From contig JABLWY010000001.1 in NCBI GenBank assembly GCA_013178255.1, positions 177,501 to 241,500 of the forward strand: a DNA stretch of 64,000 nt, written 5' to 3'. The notes under the pieces are model-generated. The model saw only the letters and a program-made list of their open reading frames with translations, searched no databases and had not been told where the DNA came from. The translations under genes were made by a program, and so were the position numbers. Origin of the DNA: Coprothermobacteraceae bacterium. GTDB taxonomy: Bacteria; Coprothermobacterota; Coprothermobacteria; Coprothermobacterales; Coprothermobacteraceae. This document shows, piece after piece, positions 52,750 to 63,281 of the stretch; within the stretch, counting starts at the first letter, position 1; each line of letters begins with the position of its first letter.

Positions 52750-54084
52750 ATGCTTCTAATGGACCATAGAGGAAAAAAGAATGTCATAAGAGGGAAAACC
52801 GGAAAGAGCGCTAAAGGAGGCTTCACGCTAATAGAGTTGCTGGTGGCGTTCCTGATAGTGGGGTTGTTAGCCGCTGGCATGCTCCCTGCTTTGGCGTCCA
52901 TAAGCAAGCAATCCTATCACGCTGAAGTGGCTTCCAGTATTCCCTCGGTGGTGCAGAAGATCCTGAACACGCTTGAACCTGACAGCGTTTACAACCCTGT
53001 TTATGAGAACCTGGCACCTCCAAGCTACTTAGAAATGCCCTCTGCTCCTTCTTTGTATTTGGTCACAGCTTCCACGCAATTCGGTGACTATTCCTACAAG
53101 ATAGGGACGTTGAAATCTATTCAGGGCATAGGCGGCGGTACGCTGGTGCCTGAAGAGGCTCCGACGACAGTTACAGCTCCCTACGAGGTAGAAACGCCTA
53201 CAACTATCAAGATTACGACGGCTTCAGCGGCGGTGACGTGGATGACTTCCTGTGAAGGGCAGACAGATCCAGTTTCGGTATACTCAAGTTACATAGAGAT
53301 AAAGCCCGGTTCAGATAAAAGAATTACCTATAATGTGGCGTTCATGAAAGAAGCTACGCCAAATTACATAGTTGTCGCGCTCGCTGGCGGTGCTAGTATC
53401 AAGCCCTACTACAAGCAAGGGAACGAAGAACATGGGTTCTTGGATGCAGAGTATTGGACAAAAGAAAAGAGGCCTGGCGCTCAACAGTGTAGCCCCGTTG
53501 GACAGGGCGGTGTGGGCAATATGGAAGTGCTCTCTTCTGTAAGCAGTACGTTAACCCTAGCTGCAGGATCGGGATCGGGTGCCGGCAAGCGCTTCAAGAT
53601 ACCAGACGGGGGCCTCAGGGATAATCCAGCCACTTATAGAATATATGCTCAGCACGAAGGTAAGGTTTGGTGGAATGTCTACTTAGATGTCGAGTTTACG
53701 GGTACACCCACTGACGGTTGGTGGGCGCGGATCTACGTCCCGACTACAGACGTGGAAACAACAACTACAGCTACCGTCATAACGCCAACAGTAACAATAT
53801 TTACGTACCCATACACGCCTGAAGAGGACTTCATCGAGTGGGAGTCCGTCACGTTCACGGTACTTAACCCGGCGCATGTAAACGCTGAACTATGGGTAGG
53901 AAGTAGCCAGCATTTTGAGTTCGCGTTTGTAAGCACTGGTGCCTTGCAACAATTTACAGTACCGATTCGCTTTTTGGCTTTGCCCAAAGGTGAACTACAG
54001 ATCAAGTTTACCATAAAACCCGATACTCCTGCTGGTGCCTTAGTGACGAACATAGTCGTGTGGTACTGGAAGCCTGAGACGTGA
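52750..54084 (+). CDS. Large type IV prepilin-like protein
   Basis: A 444-residue protein with a long basic leader (GKKNVIRGKTGKSAKGG) followed by the classical FTLIELLVAFLIVGLLAAGM, Glu5 intact. The remaining 400 residues are beta-rich with a Thr-rich segment (VETTTTATVITPTVTIFTYP) and no recognised enzyme domain. Much larger than ordinary pilins, so perhaps a tip adhesin. ATG 52750 follows GGAAGG with good spacing. Third of the minor-pilin set. Confidence 0.78.
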   Translation: MLLMDHRGKKNVIRGKTGKSAKGGFTLIELLVAFLIVGLLAAGMLPALASISKQSYHAEVASSIPSVVQKILNTLEPDSVYNPVYENLAPPSYLEMPSAPSLYLVTASTQFGDYSYKIGTLKSIQGIGGGTLVPEEAPTTVTAPYEVETPTTIKITTASAAVTWMTSCEGQTDPVSVYSSYIEIKPGSDKRITYNVAFMKEATPNYIVVALAGGASIKPYYKQGNEEHGFLDAEYWTKEKRPGAQQCSPVGQGGVGNMEVLSSVSSTLTLAAGSGSGAGKRFKIPDGGLRDNPATYRIYAQHEGKVWWNVYLDVEFTGTPTDGWWARIYVPTTDVETTTTATVITPTVTIFTYPYTPEEDFIEWESVTFTVLNPAHVNAELWVGSSQHFEFAFVSTGALQQFTVPIRFLALPKGELQIKFTIKPDTPAGALVTNIVVWYWKPET

Positions 54085-54203
54085 TGTGTGCAGTGGCCGG
54101 TCTTTGTTGTTGGGTACTGTGAGTTCGCTCACTGGATGTCTTTTGAGTACTCATGGCAGTTTTCGTGGGTGGCTTACAATGTCTATTGTAGGAGGTGTAT
54201 TCC

Positions 54204-54626
54204 TTGCGCTATATAACGTATACGGTGGGCGGACGTAAGTATGCTAGCGAGCTGTTGAGCATAAGGGAAGTGGTGCTCAAGCAAGCAATCAGGCCAGTGC
54301 CTGGTGGGCCTGAGTGGCTCTTGGGTGTTATGGCGCTGAGAGGGGAACTTGTACGTGTGGTTGACTTGGGCTTGAGGCTCAAGGAGAGCAAGGGCCAAGG
54401 ATCCAAGGTTCTCATATTGGACGCTGAAAAACCCGTAGGTTTCTTGGTGGACGACATCAAGACCATAGAGCAGGTGGAGGAGCTGAAACCCATTCCGCTG
54501 GATCTGCCCGAAGAAGTACGGCGTTACTTGACGGGTAGTTTCCTTGTGGGCGAAGAAATCGCTTTGGTGCTTGAACTTGGCAAGGTTTTGAGAGAAGAAG
54601 AACTATCGGAGGTGGAAACTAATTAG
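54204..54626 (+). CDS. CheW-like adaptor protein
   Basis: A 140-residue single CheW domain: YITYTVGGRKYASELLSIRE, then RPVPGGPEWLLGVMALRGEL and VRVVDLGLRL, VLILDAEKPVGFLVDDIKTI. CheW links chemoreceptors to the CheA kinase; the chemoreceptor at 40988 is a candidate partner. TTG 54204 is preferred because AGGAGG lies 8 nt upstream; GTG 54195 is in frame but overlaps that site. Convergent with, and overlapping by 8 nt, the ATPase-GGDEF gene. Confidence 0.88.
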   Translation: MRYITYTVGGRKYASELLSIREVVLKQAIRPVPGGPEWLLGVMALRGELVRVVDLGLRLKESKGQGSKVLILDAEKPVGFLVDDIKTIEQVEELKPIPLDLPEEVRRYLTGSFLVGEEIALVLELGKVLREEELSEVETN

Positions 54627-57600
54627 CAACTTCTTTTCTGTGTCCGCTTTTTGCAATATATGCTCGTTTGTCCGCCAAGTCGAGCATGTGCTTTAAGGAA
54701 GGCGCTTCCTCGCATCCTGCTTGCCCGATACTAGCTCTCAAACGCTCGGCGGGTAGAACCCTTAAGTTAGCTATGTTCTGTTCCATACGTTGAACTATGG
54801 CGTCCAGGCTTGCGCTAGGTGTTTCTGGAAGAATGACGAGGAATTCATCGCCTCCCCACCTCACCACGACGTCTGTGTTCCTGACAGAGGCATTAATGGC
54901 GTGCGAGACAGCTATCAGCACTTTGTCTCCTGTTTCGTGGCCGTAAGTGTCGTTGATGTGCTTGAAGCTATCTAGGTCCAAGAACAGAATGCTAAACACG
55001 GCTCCGTGCCTAGAGTAGAGTTCCCATAGTTCCTGAAGCGTGTAGCTGCCATAGGCACGGTTGAACAAGCCTGTCAGAGGATCCTGCAACCCGAACAGGT
55101 GTGCGTTGACTTGTTCCAAAGAGAAGCCCAGCAATTCCATGGCTAGGGGAGCTGTCTCTGCGGCGGTGGTGCTGTGTACTTCGATGTTGACCACACCCTG
55201 CCTTGAGAAGGTATGAGTCGCCAAAGCTAAGAAGCGCTTATCTCCTAACTCTAAGCTGAGTGAACCGCTTTCCACTCTTGCAAAGAAATCAACGAAAAAC
55301 TGACTAAGCAAGTACTCCAAAGCACCCTTCAACTGTTCAGTGTTCTTAACTTCCAACAAGTTGAAGTGCCAGCGCATGAACCAAGGCCATTCAGACGTGG
55401 CAGCAATGCTATTGAAGGTTCGCTGCCAAAAGTCGGTCAGCTGAGGATAGTCTAGAGAGGACACCGTGTCGAGCGCCCAATGAACAAGCGTCTTTAACAC
55501 AGCAGGAGAAAAGGATTCCTTCCTTGCAAGGATAAGCTTGGCGGTTTTGGACATGCTTATTCTTTCCCAGCGACGCCACATCTTCAGAAGTTCACGAGCA
55601 ACCAAGATTGGGTCGACAGTCTCTGCCGCTAGTCTCTTGAGCGCAGTGGAGTAAGGAGTATCGTCGAGGAGGTCCAAGACCGCGCTCGGAATGTCGTTTA
55701 CTCCGCTAGCAATAGCCAATGCTACCAGTTGTTGGGCGTCAGCCGTAGAGGGAAATGACTCCATTGCTTTGTGCATGAGTTCGCGCACGTGAGAAGGGTT
55801 GGGCTGCCCCTTCTCATATAGCTCAATAGAGGCTTGAAGAATATCCAGGCTCAGGTGCTCAGATGCCAAGTTAGCTTCCGCGTTGGCCAGTTTCCAGAAC
55901 CACTTGGCGAGTGCCATGTCCATGACATCTAGGTAATGGCGTGCCAACGTCATATACTCTTCAAAACGGTAATGTGGGTTGCTAGATTGAGCCACGGTCT
56001 TCTGAAGATTGCTCTTGTACTTGTTCAAGCTTTCCCTTTTCAGAAATTCCCGCGTAGATGTAAAGAGGCTGTCCCAAATCACTTGCCTTGCTCGTGCAGA
56101 CACCTGGGGTACGAGGCCCTCCAGAAGCTTCATGCTTTCCAGTATGGTCTTTGCGCCCTCTATCACCGTCGAAAGGGAGGTTTGATTAATCAACGGCCTA
56201 TAGAGAAGTTCAGAGCTGGGAGCGTCGCTGAGTAAATCCCTAGATTTCTTATACAAGTCCAGAGCGACCTCATATTTCAGGTGGCGTTCTTGGGCTATGG
56301 CCACTGCATTGAGAAAAGCCCCCCAGTGCGTGCGTGGCACTGATGAATCTGAGGACATAAGCTCCTTGTATTTGCTCAAGATTAGCTCTGTGTCTTCTTT
56401 GAGGGTAAGAACGTAAGGCGCCATGTCCGAAAGCAAGCCAGGTATGAACATGGGATCGACCTGTTGCAGGTTTGCTATCAACTCTTCTGAGATCTTGGCT
56501 GCATCGCTGTTTTTACCAGCAGTCACACAGTATCTGACAAGCTTAGCCCGGTCAATGGGATGCGAGTCTCTGAGATCGGACAGCGTTTCAATCGCTCTCT
56601 GTGGTTCACCCAAAGAGTGGTATGCATCAGCAAGGGCACGTCTCGCACCGTCTAGATGTGGTGCAAGCTCGAGCACCTGTTTCAGGTATGAAGCCCTCAA
56701 CTTCAAACTGGGAGCGTGTCTTGCGGCCATCACGAGTGCAAAGACTTGTTTGCGTTGCTCGCCAGCCATACCGAAAGCATTTGCTAAGCGGCGCCAGTAA
56801 TTTGGTAGCCACTTAGCGGCCAACTTCGCTGCAATCCATGAATGTGCAGCCTTGGAATCGACCTTGCTCATACTAGCAATAGTGTCCTTAATCTCTCTGG
56901 ATGCAAACCTAAACTGAGGTTCCTCGGCAACGATAAGTCTGGACTCCAACAGATCCCTTTGTGAGTCTAGAAGCTCTGCTTCTACAATGTCCTTGCTCAT
57001 CGGGCTAAACCAGGTGTCGAAATGGGCGAGCCACTCCAACGCGTGAAACAATTCTGGGTCTCTGCGCGACTCTGCTGCGACCATTTCTTCAATGGATTTA
57101 GCACCAGACTCCAATAGAAGTCTTGCGTTGAATAGGTTACCTCTTGACGCTTCTACCAAGTGAGTCGCAGTGTGTGTGTCAATCCCGAGGACCTTTACAA
57201 ACAGTTCAACTAGGCTTTGGTTCGAGTCACTCAACAAAGTGACTTTATGTACAGGGAGTCCGTGCAGAGAGTCCAAGGACGAAGCAGCTGCAATGATCTT
57301 TAGCCCGTGGTGTGCAAGCTTCAAGAGAATACCTAGTCTGTCCTTGGTGACCTCGTCGGGCTCCAGCCCATCTAAGAGGATATACTCTATGCCGTACATC
57401 TTGGTTGCTGCCAGTAAAGTCAAGAACAGTTCTCTCAGTTCGTCTTCTTCGGGATTTGTCGTTAAAGGTTTCGGCAGGGGGACTGGGGTAAATTCTTGAG
57501 GAAGGTATCTTGCTACAACGCTAAGCCCTTTGGTGCCCAGCAAGGACGACTTCTCCCACCCCAGCGAGAAGATTCTGAAGAATAACTCGCCCAACGGCTC

Positions 57601-57759
57601 CATGTAAGAATGGAGGTTTGCATAACATGAGTTGTCTAGCGTCGATCTCAGATGCTTTAGCAAATGTGTCTTGCCAGTTCCTGGGGGTCCGATGACGGCG
57701 ACAAATCCATTCTTCTGAACCTGCTCCAAGATTTCCTGGCTTAAGCACTCAAAGGACAC
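54619..57759 (-). CDS. STAND-like ATPase with helical repeats and C-terminal GGDEF domain
   Basis: A 1046-residue cytoplasmic protein. N-terminal NTPase with Walker A GPPGTGKTHLLKHL (about 23-36) and Walker B-like IEYILLDGLEP; central helical region with TPR-like pairs (about 330-880; ALADAYHSLGEPQRAIETL); C-terminal diguanylate cyclase domain (about 885-1040) with RWGGDEF and an RxxD inhibitory motif (RNTD) five residues before. No membrane segment. The layout resembles MalT-like signalling ATPases with a cyclase in place of a DNA-binding domain. GTG 57759. Signal and partner are unknown. Confidence 0.85.
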   Translation of the reverse strand: MSFECLSQEILEQVQKNGFVAVIGPPGTGKTHLLKHLRSTLDNSCYANLHSYMEPLGELFFRIFSLGWEKSSLLGTKGLSVVARYLPQEFTPVPLPKPLTTNPEEDELRELFLTLLAATKMYGIEYILLDGLEPDEVTKDRLGILLKLAHHGLKIIAAASSLDSLHGLPVHKVTLLSDSNQSLVELFVKVLGIDTHTATHLVEASRGNLFNARLLLESGAKSIEEMVAAESRRDPELFHALEWLAHFDTWFSPMSKDIVEAELLDSQRDLLESRLIVAEEPQFRFASREIKDTIASMSKVDSKAAHSWIAAKLAAKWLPNYWRRLANAFGMAGEQRKQVFALVMAARHAPSLKLRASYLKQVLELAPHLDGARRALADAYHSLGEPQRAIETLSDLRDSHPIDRAKLVRYCVTAGKNSDAAKISEELIANLQQVDPMFIPGLLSDMAPYVLTLKEDTELILSKYKELMSSDSSVPRTHWGAFLNAVAIAQERHLKYEVALDLYKKSRDLLSDAPSSELLYRPLINQTSLSTVIEGAKTILESMKLLEGLVPQVSARARQVIWDSLFTSTREFLKRESLNKYKSNLQKTVAQSSNPHYRFEEYMTLARHYLDVMDMALAKWFWKLANAEANLASEHLSLDILQASIELYEKGQPNPSHVRELMHKAMESFPSTADAQQLVALAIASGVNDIPSAVLDLLDDTPYSTALKRLAAETVDPILVARELLKMWRRWERISMSKTAKLILARKESFSPAVLKTLVHWALDTVSSLDYPQLTDFWQRTFNSIAATSEWPWFMRWHFNLLEVKNTEQLKGALEYLLSQFFVDFFARVESGSLSLELGDKRFLALATHTFSRQGVVNIEVHSTTAAETAPLAMELLGFSLEQVNAHLFGLQDPLTGLFNRAYGSYTLQELWELYSRHGAVFSILFLDLDSFKHINDTYGHETGDKVLIAVSHAINASVRNTDVVVRWGGDEFLVILPETPSASLDAIVQRMEQNIANLRVLPAERLRASIGQAGCEEAPSLKHMLDLADKRAYIAKSGHRKEVAN

Positions 57760-57808
57760 ACTGTCGCCTCATCTGTATGAAATTGTCTGAAAACATTATA
57801 AGCCATAG

Positions 57809-59332
<1,524 letters not shown>

Positions 59333-59335
59333 ACA

Positions 59336-60859
59336 GTGATCGCTGAAGGCATACTGGTGCTCGATTTCGGTGGGCAGTATGCCCATCTGATAGGCCGTCG
59401 AGTGCGCGAACTGGGTGTATACGCGGAGGTTGTCCCTTACCATAGGTGGCACGAAGCCATAAATCCTGATGTCAAAGGTGTCATTCTGTCGGGAGGCCCT
59501 CGGTCTGTGTACGAAGATCAGGCTCCTAAGGTGCCTACGGAGTTATTTCAGATGGGGAAGCCCATACTTGGCATATGCTACGGTGCTCAGCTCATGGCCG
59601 AAGCTTTGGGCGGCCGTGTGGAAAAAGGTTCAGCGGGCGAGTATGGGCAAGCTGAGCTGCTGGTGAAGCAGCCCTACCCTTTGTTTGCGGGAACTCCGTC
59701 AAGGCAGAGGGTGTGGATGAGCCACGGTGACTTAGTGGTGGCTGCGCCACCTGGTTTCGAAAGGGCTGGGTCGACACAGAACTGCCCATGGGCTGCCTTT
59801 CAGAAACCACCCTACCTCTTCGCAGTGCAGTTTCATCCTGAGGTGGTACACAGCGAGTACGGCAAGCAGATCTTCGCAAACTTTGTCCTGAGCATCTGTA
59901 AGGCAAACAAGAATTGGACTGCAGAGGATTATGGCCCAAGGCTGATAGCTCAGATACAGGAGCAAGTAGGCTCGGGCAGGGTTCTAGGGGCCCTTAGTGG
60001 GGGCGTGGATTCAGCTGTGGCAGCTGCACTGACGCTTAGGGCTGTGGGTAGCCGTTTAACCTGCATATATGTGGACACAGGGCTACAGCGTTTGGACGAT
60101 CTAAGTCACGTAGAGCAGCTGGCTGAACAACTTGGTTTGGACCTTAGGATTGTGCAAGCTCAAGACAGGTTTCTGTCTGCTCTAAGCGGGATAGTAGACC
60201 CTGAACAGAAGCGTAAGATTATTGGGGCTACATTCATCGAAACCTTTGAGCAGGCAGCAGGTTCCTTGGGCGCGTTTGATTACTTCCTTCAGGGAACCCT
60301 GTACCCTGACGTCGTGGAAAGCGGGGGAGGGCTGACTGCTATCATAAAGTCACACCACAACGTAGGGGGATTGCCTGAGAAGATGGGTTGGAGGCTCCTA
60401 GAGCCCCTGCGCTGGTTCTACAAAGACGAAGTGCGGGAGTTTGGTTCTTGGCTGGGCATAGATAGAGAATTCCTCATGAGGCATCCGTTCCCTGGGCCTG
60501 GCCTAGCTGTGCGCATCATTGGGCCGGTTACTGAAGAAGCGCTAAGCATCGAACGCCGTGCGCATGCACTGTTGGACCAAATCCTTATGGAAGAGGGCGT
60601 GTACTACGATGTGTGGCAGGCATTCCCCGTATTTACGGGGATCAAGAGTGTGGCTGTCAAAGGCGACGCAAGGCACTACGGATGGGTGCTTGCCGTACGA
60701 ATCGTTCAGAGCCAAGACGCCATGACTGCTGATTGGTACAGAGCTAGCCCTGAGCTCTTAGAAAGGATTGCCTCTGCACTAACGGCTCAGATACCAGAAA
60801 TATCAAGGGTCGTGTACGACATAACCACTAAGCCGCCAGCGACCATAGAGTGGGAGTAA
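59336..60859 (+). CDS. guaA: GMP synthase (glutamine-hydrolysing)
   Basis: A 507-residue two-domain amidotransferase converting XMP to GMP. Glutaminase triad: Cys in ILGICYGAQLMAEALGG, and His/Glu in FAVQFHPEVVHSE. ATP-pyrophosphatase P-loop LSGGVDSAVAAALTLRA, then the dimerisation domain with RHPFPGPGLAVRIIG and the C-terminal DITTKPPATIEWE. GTG 59336 follows GGAGG. Completes the guaB-guaA pathway. Confidence 0.97.
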   Translation: MIAEGILVLDFGGQYAHLIGRRVRELGVYAEVVPYHRWHEAINPDVKGVILSGGPRSVYEDQAPKVPTELFQMGKPILGICYGAQLMAEALGGRVEKGSAGEYGQAELLVKQPYPLFAGTPSRQRVWMSHGDLVVAAPPGFERAGSTQNCPWAAFQKPPYLFAVQFHPEVVHSEYGKQIFANFVLSICKANKNWTAEDYGPRLIAQIQEQVGSGRVLGALSGGVDSAVAAALTLRAVGSRLTCIYVDTGLQRLDDLSHVEQLAEQLGLDLRIVQAQDRFLSALSGIVDPEQKRKIIGATFIETFEQAAGSLGAFDYFLQGTLYPDVVESGGGLTAIIKSHHNVGGLPEKMGWRLLEPLRWFYKDEVREFGSWLGIDREFLMRHPFPGPGLAVRIIGPVTEEALSIERRAHALLDQILMEEGVYYDVWQAFPVFTGIKSVAVKGDARHYGWVLAVRIVQSQDAMTADWYRASPELLERIASALTAQIPEISRVVYDITTKPPATIEWE

Positions 60860-60867
60860 GTTCAACC

Positions 60868-61347
60868 CTATAACATTAGGGGGCCTTCTAAGTCCTCCTT
60901 TAGTTTTAGGTACTTCTTTAGCATGAGCTGCATGTGGCCCTTTTCCATGTTAGACAGATCTTCAAACATCTTGCGCAGCTCCTCGTCTTGTTCAAACCTG
61001 TGGGCCATTTCGCTGTACATCTCTGCTGATGTCAGTTCGGTCAAGTACGCCACCGATGTCACCCTGAGGAGCCCATAGTTGTCCTTGAACTCGTCTGCTT
61101 TCACCCTCAGCGCTGGTTCGACAATGAGGTTAGGCACCCTTTGGAACCTTTCGTTGAACCTGTATTCGTAAACCTGCATGAGTTTGTCGCGGTGGCTGGC
61201 TTCCCAGTCGGCGAGTTCTTGAAGGTCTTTCTTGACCATAGGATCTTCTGCGTTTATGGACCAATTCAGATAGAATTCATTTGCCTCTATTTCAGCGTGG
61301 ATCGCGTATGACAGTGCTTCCTTCGCTCCTAGTTTTTGAATGTCCAT
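60868..61347 (-). CDS. Ferritin-like/rubrerythrin-type diiron protein
   Basis: A 159-residue four-helix protein with carboxylate and ExxH metal ligands spaced as in ferritin-like diiron proteins: HAEIEANEFY, DWEASHRDKL, ELTSAEMYSEMA, NMEKGHMQLM. No rubredoxin Cys motifs, so it is not a full rubrerythrin. It may detoxify peroxide or handle iron in an anaerobe. ATG 61347 is chosen because AAAGGGGGT lies 7 nt upstream. Gap of 2 nt to the preceding acetyltransferase-like gene. Confidence 0.8.
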   Translation of the reverse strand: MDIQKLGAKEALSYAIHAEIEANEFYLNWSINAEDPMVKKDLQELADWEASHRDKLMQVYEYRFNERFQRVPNLIVEPALRVKADEFKDNYGLLRVTSVAYLTELTSAEMYSEMAHRFEQDEELRKMFEDLSNMEKGHMQLMLKKYLKLKEDLEGPLML

Positions 61348-61349
61348 GT

Positions 61350-61754
61350 TCATACCCCCTTTACCCATACTTGCTTATGGGCTTTATACCCCAGAGGTTC
61401 TAGGTATATACCAGGCACGCTTACTTCCAGTTCTGAGGCGCCTGTATTCTTCACCACGGACTCGCAGGTGGATACGAGAGTAGCAAACGCTTGCTCGTCG
61501 CTAGGGCTCTTCAGGATAATGTCAGTTACTTCGGCGGTGATGCGCTGTGTAACGGCTGAGTGCTTCAACCAAATAAGCGCGAGGGCAACCAATTCCCTGC
61601 CCCTGCTCACCACTACTACGCGCGTGTACGGTACCCTGGTGTAGTTGATTAGGCTATGGACGAAAGCAGTACGTTCGTTTTGTGTCTTGGTGGCCCACTG
61701 GGCTACCTCAACTATGTCGTCTTCATTGGCTTTACGGCCTACATAATCGCCCAC
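61350..61754 (-). CDS. GNAT-like acetyltransferase
   Basis: A 134-residue protein with a GNAT-like plan: KANEDDIVEVAQWATKTQ, a central strand VVVVSRGRELVALALIWL, then a helix of the type that binds acetyl-CoA (DEQAFATLVSTCESVVKNTG) and a final LEVSVPGIYLEPLGYKAHKQ. The usual R/QxxGxG/A pyrophosphate loop is not clear, so activity is uncertain. GTG 61754 follows AAGGTG. Part of the macro domain, binding protein, GNAT, ferritin-like series. Confidence 0.55.
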   Translation of the reverse strand: MGDYVGRKANEDDIVEVAQWATKTQNERTAFVHSLINYTRVPYTRVVVVSRGRELVALALIWLKHSAVTQRITAEVTDIILKSPSDEQAFATLVSTCESVVKNTGASELEVSVPGIYLEPLGYKAHKQVWVKGV

Positions 61755-61757
61755 TGG

Positions 61758-62777
61758 TCAAAACACCTTCTTTTTAACATTCCGCAAGTCTAAGAGATCC
61801 AAGTAAACCTCCACGCCGTTGACCCGCTTGGCAACGGTGAGGGAGTAGCAGCGCGGATTGGCGACATAGATCAGCGTCTCGTCAGACAAACGTCCCAAAG
61901 AGAGCGTAGACGTGCCTAGAGACGGCTTATCCAATAATACAGCGATTCCCAGTTTAAATGCTTGTTCATCAGGATAGTCCAGCTGCCACGGATATAGGTT
62001 CACTTTTCCCTGTGGAGGCTTTGAGGCAGGGACATAGAATACTGTAGGTGTTACTGTTTGAAGGCCAGACAAGTCTGCCACTGGAACGCCGGCGCATGTG
62101 GATTGCGCTGTGGGAAGTAGCGTGGATGAAACAGCGTAGTCAAACGTGCCTGAGAACAAGTTGCCGTTATCAGTCCAGATTATATCAGCTTTTGTCGGGG
62201 TAGTCTGAAAGATGATCTTGAGGCCTGGGCGCGAGAGGATACCGCTCGAGTAGCTCCATTCTGTGGTAGCTGATGTTGCAAAGGTGGGATCAGCTAGAAG
62301 CATAGGAAGGTTGAGAGGGAACGTGGTAATTACTTCTAGCGTGTACGTTGCAGTAGCTTTGAGGCCAGAGAAGGGCCCCGATTTGTTCTTGTACGCTTGG
62401 GCGCCTTCAAGGTAGTAGAAGATCTTGCCCACTACTGTGGGATCACCCTGACCCAACGTTTGGGACCAGTCCTTGATGACTTGAGTAGCTGTGATAACGG
62501 GTCTGAGGCTTATAGTCCAATGCATGTAGTCTTTGGATGTGGCACTCTCTGCCAATTCGGGTTCAGCACCCGAGGGGCTATATCTAAACAGCATGGATCG
62601 TGTTGCATATACCACTGCACGGTCGGCAGCAGTAATGGCTGTCCAAGGTGTCACCGCTTCGCTAGATGACACCGGCAAGTATATGCGTATTACGTGGCTG
62701 TCCTGCCAGCGAATAACGAATACGGTTAGGCTTGTCAGAAGGAGGGCAGCGATGGCAGCGATGCTAATCCAGCGCAT
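61758..62777 (-). CDS. Divergent family 5-like solute-binding protein, membrane-anchored
   Basis: A 339-residue protein with one N-terminal hydrophobic segment (about 4-21) and an external domain. Weak family 5 binding-protein features are visible: YATRSMLFRYSPSGAEPELA, YMHWTISLRPVITATQVIKD, and YYLEGAQAYKN. It is about 180 residues shorter than the usual 500-540 and lacks the second lobe motifs, so it may have another role. ATG 62777 lies inside the end of the macro-domain gene. Confidence 0.55.
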   Translation of the reverse strand: MRWISIAAIAALLLTSLTVFVIRWQDSHVIRIYLPVSSSEAVTPWTAITAADRAVVYATRSMLFRYSPSGAEPELAESATSKDYMHWTISLRPVITATQVIKDWSQTLGQGDPTVVGKIFYYLEGAQAYKNKSGPFSGLKATATYTLEVITTFPLNLPMLLADPTFATSATTEWSYSSGILSRPGLKIIFQTTPTKADIIWTDNGNLFSGTFDYAVSSTLLPTAQSTCAGVPVADLSGLQTVTPTVFYVPASKPPQGKVNLYPWQLDYPDEQAFKLGIAVLLDKPSLGTSTLSLGRLSDETLIYVANPRCYSLTVAKRVNGVEVYLDLLDLRNVKKKVF

Positions 62778-63261
62778 GTGCTAGTTCACCGAGGAACACA
62801 TCGTCAAAGGCAGCCACATAAACGTCCAACGGCATTTCCTTGAGTTGCTTGAAAGCTGAGGCAAAAACGTCAGCCAATGGTGCAGGTTTGAGACCTCCTA
62901 TGCCCATTCCTAAAGCAGGTACCGCTACACTAGGAAGGCCAAGCTCTGCAGCTTTTTGAAGCGCGTTTATGAGGGCTTGTGATGTGGTCGCGTAGTCAGC
63001 AGGCTCTGCAGGGTAGGTCATAGTAACGGCGTGTATGACATACTTCCACTTTCGCCCCCCACTGGTCACGTATACTTGGCCTGGCGCAAAAGGACCGCTT
63101 TCTTCACATATGCGTATGGCTTCTTCTTCAATGTCGCTGCCGCCCACCTGCTTTATGGCGTAAGCGACTCCGCCGCCCATAGGGCCCACGCCGTTGGCTG
63201 CATTGATCACAGCCTCTACGTCTAACTTGGTAATGTCCCCCTTATACAAGAAAACTCTCAT
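62764..63261 (-). CDS. Macro-domain protein (ADP-ribose binding or hydrolysing)
   Basis: A 165-residue single macro domain: YKGDITKLDVEAVINAANGV, then GPMGGGVAYAIKQVGG, YVIHAVTMTY and VPALGMGIGGLKP. The INAAN and GGGVA loops bind ADP-ribose. Members hydrolyse O-acetyl-ADP-ribose or remove ADP-ribose from proteins or DNA. No ADP-ribosyltransferase gene is adjacent. ATG 63261 has no leader: TATAAT ends 6 nt upstream. Divergent from the pilin gene at 63282. Confidence 0.93.
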   Translation of the reverse strand: MRVFLYKGDITKLDVEAVINAANGVGPMGGGVAYAIKQVGGSDIEEEAIRICEESGPFAPGQVYVTSGGRKWKYVIHAVTMTYPAEPADYATTSQALINALQKAAELGLPSVAVPALGMGIGGLKPAPLADVFASAFKQLKEMPLDVYVAAFDDVFLGELAHALD

Positions 63262-63267
63262 AGGTAC

Positions 63268-63275
63268 ATTATAAT
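63268..63275. promoter_or_regulatory. Shared palindromic -10 box for two divergent leaderless genes
   Basis: ATTATAAT is its own reverse complement: TATAAT on the plus strand is 63270-63275 and on the minus strand 63273-63268. Each ends exactly 6 nt before a start codon (63282 plus, 63261 minus). Confidence 0.6.
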
Positions 63276-63281
63276 TAAGTC

